Under the pieces are notes generated by a model, which searched no databases, was not told the DNA's origin, and saw only the letters and a program-made list of their open reading frames with translations. From NCBI RefSeq assembly GCF_004000905.1, contig NZ_BIMD01000046.1:1-38561 (forward strand): a stretch of 38,561 nucleotides of DNA. The letters run 5' to 3'. This stretch comes from Paenibacillus humicus NBRC 102415 (GTDB lineage Bacteria; Bacillota; Bacilli; Paenibacillales; Paenibacillaceae). Positions 35,007-38,561 of the stretch are shown here, piece after piece. Position numbers and translations under genes: made by a program. Each line of letters starts with the position of its first letter. Within the stretch, counting starts at the first letter, position 1.

Positions 35007-37067
35007 ATGAAGAAAGGAAAAGCAGGAAAAATGCTTCTCGGAGCGGCGCTTGCGAGCGCCATGGCAGCAGGAGGAATCGGAATGGCCGAGCTGACTCCGG
35101 CTCCTGCGGCGGCAGCCGAAGCGGCCGCGACGGCCAAAGCGACGCCGTCCATTTACGTGGCTCCAATCCATAATGCCAAGTTCCTGGCGGGCAGCAAATT
35201 TGATTTCCGCGTGGAATTGAACGACTGGACCGGAAACGCCTCGGCCGTCAGCATCCAGATCAACGGCAAAAGCGCGGAAGCCTTTTTCGGCAAAAGCTTC
35301 GAGAAAACCAGCACCGCCTCAAGCTCCTCCTTCATGATCCGCGGCGTTACGCTGGACAAGCCGGGCTCCTACACCGTTAAGGTGACGGCCGGCTCCTTGT
35401 CCCGCACGGTCTCCTATGAAGCGGTGACCACCTCCGCAGCCGGCAAGAAGGCGAAAAACATCATCCTCTTCGTCGGGGACGGCATGTCGCAGCCGAGCAT
35501 CACCATCGCCCGCGCAATGTCCAAGGGCTTGAGCGAGGGCAAGTACAACGGCCTCATGGAGATGGACAAGCTGGAGCAGCGCGCCGTCGTCACGACCTCC
35601 GGCATGGATTCCATCGTCACCGACTCGGCCAACAGCGCCAGCGCCTACAATACCGGCCACAAATCCGCCGTGAACGCCCTCGGCGTCTATCCGGACAATA
35701 CGGAAAGCTCGCTCGACGATCCGCAGGTCGAAACGCTCGCCGAGATGCTGAAGCGCACGCGCGGCATGTCGGTCGGCATCGTCACGACCTCGGAGATCGA
35801 GGACGCGACGCCGGCCGCGGTCGTCTCCCATACCCGCCGCCGCTCGGACAAGCCGGAGATCGCCGACATGCTGCTGAAGCTTCAGCCTGAAGTCGTCATG
35901 GGCGGCGGATCGGCCTACTTCCTCCCGAAATCGGTTGCCGGCTCCAAGCGCAAGGACGAGAACGATCTCATCAGCGGCTTCGAGAAAGCCGGCTACAAAT
36001 TCGTGGAGAGCGCCTCGGGGCTGAAAAGCTCCGGAACGCCTTCCAAGCTGCTCGGCCTGTTCCATACCGGCGACATGAACGTCTACTACGACCGCTCGAC
36101 CAAAAACACGGCGGCGCTCAAGTCGTTCACCGACCAGCCGAATCTGTGGGACATGACCAAGAAAGCGATTGAGGTGCTCAGCAAGAACGAGAACGGCTTC
36201 TTCCTCATGGTCGAAGGAGCCAGCATCGACAAGCAGCTGCATACGATGGACTGGGAGCGCTCCGCCTACGATACGATCGAGATGGACAAAGCCATCGGCG
36301 AGGCTCGCCGCTACGCGGACGCCTCGGGCGACACCCTCGTCCTGGCGACGGCCGATCATGCCCACTCCGCCAGCATCGCCGGCACCTATTGGGAAGGCGA
36401 CGGCAAGACGGGACGCGAAGCCGTACGCACCTATGAGCAGTCCAAGTTCCCGACCTACACCGATTCCGACAAGGACGGCTTCCCGGATACGCCGGATGTC
36501 GACCGCAAGCTCGCCGTCGTCTTCGGCGCCACGCCGGATTATTACGAGGACTACAAGTTCAGCTCCGTTCCCCAGGCTCCGGCCGTCCTCTCCGGAGATG
36601 CCTATATCGCGAATCCGGGAACGCTGGCCAATCCGGACGCCCCTGACAAGGATAAGTACCTCCATACGGGCACGCTGCCGAAATCCGAAAGCGTCGAGGT
36701 CCACTCCGCCGACGACGTGCCGCTGATGGCTCACGGACCGGGCTCCGAATATTTCAAAGGCACGCTGGACAATACCGAGGTGTTCTTCGGCATGGCGCAG
36801 GCGCTCGGCCTGAGATTGGACGGCAGCAAGCCGGACAAGCAGACCTGGATCGAGCTGGACGGCTTCCTGAAGTCCGTCGGAGGAAGCACTTCCTATGATG
36901 CCGCCAAAAACGTCACCTTCGTAAACGCCGGAGGAAGCAAGCTCGTGCTGTATATGGACAAGGGCATTGCGAAGAAAAACAACAAGCCGGTGCCGCTGAA
37001 ATTCAAAAGCGAGAACGGCAGGCTGATCGTTACCAGCGATTCGCTGCTGGCTTCCCTCGGCCAATGA
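35007..37067 (+). CDS. Exported alkaline phosphatase (PhoA superfamily) with N- and C-terminal extra domains
   Basis: Zinc/magnesium phosphomonoesterase that releases phosphate outside the cell. 686 residues. Signal peptide about 1-37 (KMLLGAALASAMAAGGIGMA). An Ig-like beta domain follows (about 46-142), then the phosphatase core: FVGDGMSQPS (D158 metal ligand), TDSANSASA with nucleophile S207, NTGHKS, EGASIDKQLH and TADHAHSA for the other ligands. The C-terminal 60 residues (NVTFVNAGGSKLVLYMDKGI) resemble a copper-amine-oxidase-type stalk half. ATG 35007 has GGAGGGG about 10 nt upstream. Start of an operon: the stop overlaps the next ATG. The four PhoP-box repeats upstream indicate phosphate-starvation control. 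Confidence 0.95.
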   Translation: MKKGKAGKMLLGAALASAMAAGGIGMAELTPAPAAAAEAAATAKATPSIYVAPIHNAKFLAGSKFDFRVELNDWTGNASAVSIQINGKSAEAFFGKSFEKTSTASSSSFMIRGVTLDKPGSYTVKVTAGSLSRTVSYEAVTTSAAGKKAKNIILFVGDGMSQPSITIARAMSKGLSEGKYNGLMEMDKLEQRAVVTTSGMDSIVTDSANSASAYNTGHKSAVNALGVYPDNTESSLDDPQVETLAEMLKRTRGMSVGIVTTSEIEDATPAAVVSHTRRRSDKPEIADMLLKLQPEVVMGGGSAYFLPKSVAGSKRKDENDLISGFEKAGYKFVESASGLKSSGTPSKLLGLFHTGDMNVYYDRSTKNTAALKSFTDQPNLWDMTKKAIEVLSKNENGFFLMVEGASIDKQLHTMDWERSAYDTIEMDKAIGEARRYADASGDTLVLATADHAHSASIAGTYWEGDGKTGREAVRTYEQSKFPTYTDSDKDGFPDTPDVDRKLAVVFGATPDYYEDYKFSSVPQAPAVLSGDAYIANPGTLANPDAPDKDKYLHTGTLPKSESVEVHSADDVPLMAHGPGSEYFKGTLDNTEVFFGMAQALGLRLDGSKPDKQTWIELDGFLKSVGGSTSYDAAKNVTFVNAGGSKLVLYMDKGIAKKNNKPVPLKFKSENGRLIVTSDSLLASLGQ

Positions 37068-38152
37068 GGAGCCGCCCGGCAACACTCTTCCGTCCGGTCC
37101 CGCTGCTTGCGGGACTGACGGCGGCCGGGCTGCTGCTGGCCGGCTGCGGAACCAAGGCTCTCCCTTCAGGGGGAGAGCCTTCTTCCGTTTCGGCCGGCAT
37201 CGGCGAGGCGGCGAAGGCGCCGGCGGGTGCCGACATCGGCGAGGCAAACGGGCCGAACGAAGCGCTGCCTGCTTCGGAGCCGAATGAAGGGTACGGAGAT
37301 GAAGGAGCGCCGGCAGCGAGCCAAGCGGCTCCGAAAACGGACACGGCGGCCGGGAGTGCGGACCTCAGCAGCACAAGCGGCGAAACCGAGCAGGCGCAGA
37401 ACAGCGAGGCCGGAAGCGCTGCCGGAGACTCGGTCGATGCAGCGGCAGGAACCGCCGCTGCCGGCGGCAAGGCAGGCCAGGCGCCGGAAGGCGGCCAGTC
37501 CGGCAGCGTCAAACCAGCCAGCGGGGCAAATGCCGCTGCGTCCCCCGCGCCGGGGACGGCAAATGCTGCGGCAAATGCTAAGCCGCAGCGGACGGCTTCC
37601 CCGCAAGCCGGCAAGCCGTCCGGCGGTACAGCTGCATCTGGCTCCAAGGCTGCCGCGGACGCCTCTCCGGCTCCGCAGGCATCTGCCGGCCCGAAAGCAA
37701 GCCTGCCCGGGAGCTCGGCTTCGCCTTTGCCGAGTCCGGCAAGCTCCGCTCCGCCGACCGTCCGCTCCAGCCTGGACGGACCCGAGACGATCCGTTTCTC
37801 CGAACTGTACGGCAAGGAAACGGTGCGGGGACTCACCTTCTCCGACAAACTCAAGGAGCTCGACGGGCAAAAGGTGGAGATGATCGGCTACATGGCTCCG
37901 CCGCTGACGGCGACCGTCCGCTTCTTCGTCCTTACCCGCATCCCGCTGGCGATCTGTCCCTTCTGCTCCTCCGACGCGGACTGGCCGTCCGATATCGTCG
38001 TCGTCAATCTGCCGAAAGGCTCGGAGATGACGCCGACCGAGCATCAGGTCAAGATTACCGGGACGCTGAGCGTCGGCTCCATGACCGACGAGGAGACCGG
38101 ATTCGTCAGCCTGATCCGCATCAATGCCGACAAGACGGAGGTGCTGAAATGA
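37064..38152 (+). CDS. Lipoprotein with 190-residue low-complexity stalk and C-terminal CPFC domain
   Basis: 362 residues. Lipobox LLLAGC with acylated C28. Residues 30-225 are almost only Ala, Gly, Ser, Pro, Glu and Lys, a disordered stalk through the wall. The C-terminal domain (about 235-362) is a beta-type fold: FSELYGKETVRGLTFSDKLK, QKVEMIGYMAPPL, RFFVLTRIPLAICPFCSSDA with C298 and C301, and VKITGTLSVGSM. This pattern (membrane-proximal beta domain, two Cys, next to a LolD/MacB-type ATPase) recalls the DUF3299-type partner of putative metal ABC systems, but I cannot confirm the family. No ribosome binding site is seen: the ATG overlaps the phosphatase stop (ATGA), so translation is coupled. 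Its own TGA overlaps the ABC gene's ATG. Confidence 0.85.
   Translation: MRSRPATLFRPVPLLAGLTAAGLLLAGCGTKALPSGGEPSSVSAGIGEAAKAPAGADIGEANGPNEALPASEPNEGYGDEGAPAASQAAPKTDTAAGSADLSSTSGETEQAQNSEAGSAAGDSVDAAAGTAAAGGKAGQAPEGGQSGSVKPASGANAAASPAPGTANAAANAKPQRTASPQAGKPSGGTAASGSKAAADASPAPQASAGPKASLPGSSASPLPSPASSAPPTVRSSLDGPETIRFSELYGKETVRGLTFSDKLKELDGQKVEMIGYMAPPLTATVRFFVLTRIPLAICPFCSSDADWPSDIVVVNLPKGSEMTPTEHQVKITGTLSVGSMTDEETGFVSLIRINADKTEVLK
37154..37181 (+). repeat. Perfect hairpin inside the lipoprotein gene
   Basis: AAGGCTCTCCC/GGGAGAGCCTT, 11-bp stem with a 6-nt loop, starting two codons after the lipobox cysteine. No T run. It could reduce expression of the distal genes relative to the phosphatase. 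Confidence 0.6.
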
Positions 38153-38561
38153 CGCTGATTTCCATGGAGCAAGTGGTCAAGCGGTTCCGCATCCAAGGCG
38201 GCATCATGATGCCGGTGCTGGATGTCCCGTTCTTCGAGCTGCGCCAAGGCGAGCGCAAGGCTCTGGTCGGACCGAGCGGCTCCGGCAAAAGCACGCTGCT
38301 CCACCTGATCGCAGGCATATCGCGGCCGACGGAAGGCTCCATCACCTTCATGGGCAAGCGCATGGACCTGCTTCGCGAGGCGGAGCTCGACCGCATGCGA
38401 GCCGCACATATCGGCTATGTGCATCAGAGCTTCCAGCTGGTCCCCGGCTTCACGGCGCTGGAGAACGTGCTCGCCGCCGCCAGCTTCGGCCGGGTGCTCG
38501 ACAAGCGCGCCCGGCGCGGCAGGGCCGCCGAGCTGCTGGAGCAGGCCGGGCTCGGACATCG
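38149..38561 (+). CDS. ABC transporter ATP-binding protein, LolD/MacB type (partial, 3' end outside window)
   Basis: The first 137 codons are present. Walker A is GPSGSGKST (about 41-49), and the Q-loop region VHQSFQLVPGFTALENVLAA is typical of the LolD/MacB/FtsE branch, whose ATPases pair with FtsX-like permeases and do mechanical work on periplasmic or surface partners instead of classic import. The ABC signature and Walker B lie outside the window. ATG 38149 overlaps the lipoprotein stop by four bases. A permease gene is expected directly downstream. Confidence 0.93.
   Translation, partial: MTLISMEQVVKRFRIQGGIMMPVLDVPFFELRQGERKALVGPSGSGKSTLLHLIAGISRPTEGSITFMGKRMDLLREAELDRMRAAHIGYVHQSFQLVPGFTALENVLAAASFGRVLDKRARRGRAAELLEQAGLGH

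Overview
The window looks like a chromosomal segment of a high-GC, endospore-forming Firmicute of the Paenibacillaceae (Paenibacillus/Cohnella-like). The evidence is spo0F with an apparent sigma-H promoter, the delta subunit of RNA polymerase, a Gram-positive pyrG leader, YwhD and YwiB orthologues, an S-layer-era style of exported proteins with copper-amine-oxidase-type stalk motifs, and AGGAGG-type ribosome binding sites. No tRNA, rRNA, CRISPR array, prophage or insertion sequence was recognised.

Positions 1-13904 hold a conserved housekeeping block, mostly on the minus strand. In order of transcription it reads speE-speB, a small conserved gene, a family-6 type DNA glycosylase gene, ywiB-argS, rpoE, pyrG, spo0F, murA, rho. 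This is recognisably the Bacillus subtilis ywhE-speEB ... argS-rpoE-pyrG-spo0F ... murAB ... rho region, but fbaA, tal and glpX are absent from it and a leader-less S8 protease gene has been placed on the opposite strand between argS and rpoE. Nearly every gene carries its own intrinsic terminator. The pyrG leader has the full layout of CTP-sensitive reiterative-transcription attenuation. Rho carries a long low-complexity C-terminal tail that runs off the left edge.

Positions 14334-19921 (plus strand) hold a class A penicillin-binding protein (PbpG-like, divergent from speE as in Bacillus), a phasin-like coiled-coil protein overlapping an ABC1/UbiB-family kinase, and an orphan LacI-type regulator. 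Positions 19926-24752 (minus strand) hold a surface/carbohydrate group: a GT4 glycosyltransferase, a GT2 protein with two tandem GT-A modules, a small Ser/Thr-rich all-beta protein that may be their substrate, and an exported GHL10 glycoside hydrolase.

Positions 25000-29429 are mixed: an unassigned short transcription unit, a GNAT acetyltransferase, a GH4 glycosidase divergent from an AraC regulator, a tiny membrane protein and ywhD. Positions 29608-34853 hold an exported M1 metallopeptidase with a membrane protein, a small gene behind a long structured leader, a c-di-AMP (ydaO/yuaA) riboswitch controlling a secreted NlpC/P60 hydrolase, and an M15 peptidoglycan peptidase.

Positions 34911-38561 hold what looks like a phosphate-starvation operon: four 11-bp-phased PhoP-box repeats, then an exported alkaline phosphatase, a lipoprotein with a CPFC domain and a LolD/MacB-type ABC ATPase, each joined by a 4-base ATGA overlap. 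The operon runs off the right edge. This unit, the Rho tail, the glycosyltransferase cluster and the two unassigned leader/RNA regions are the most interesting parts of the window.
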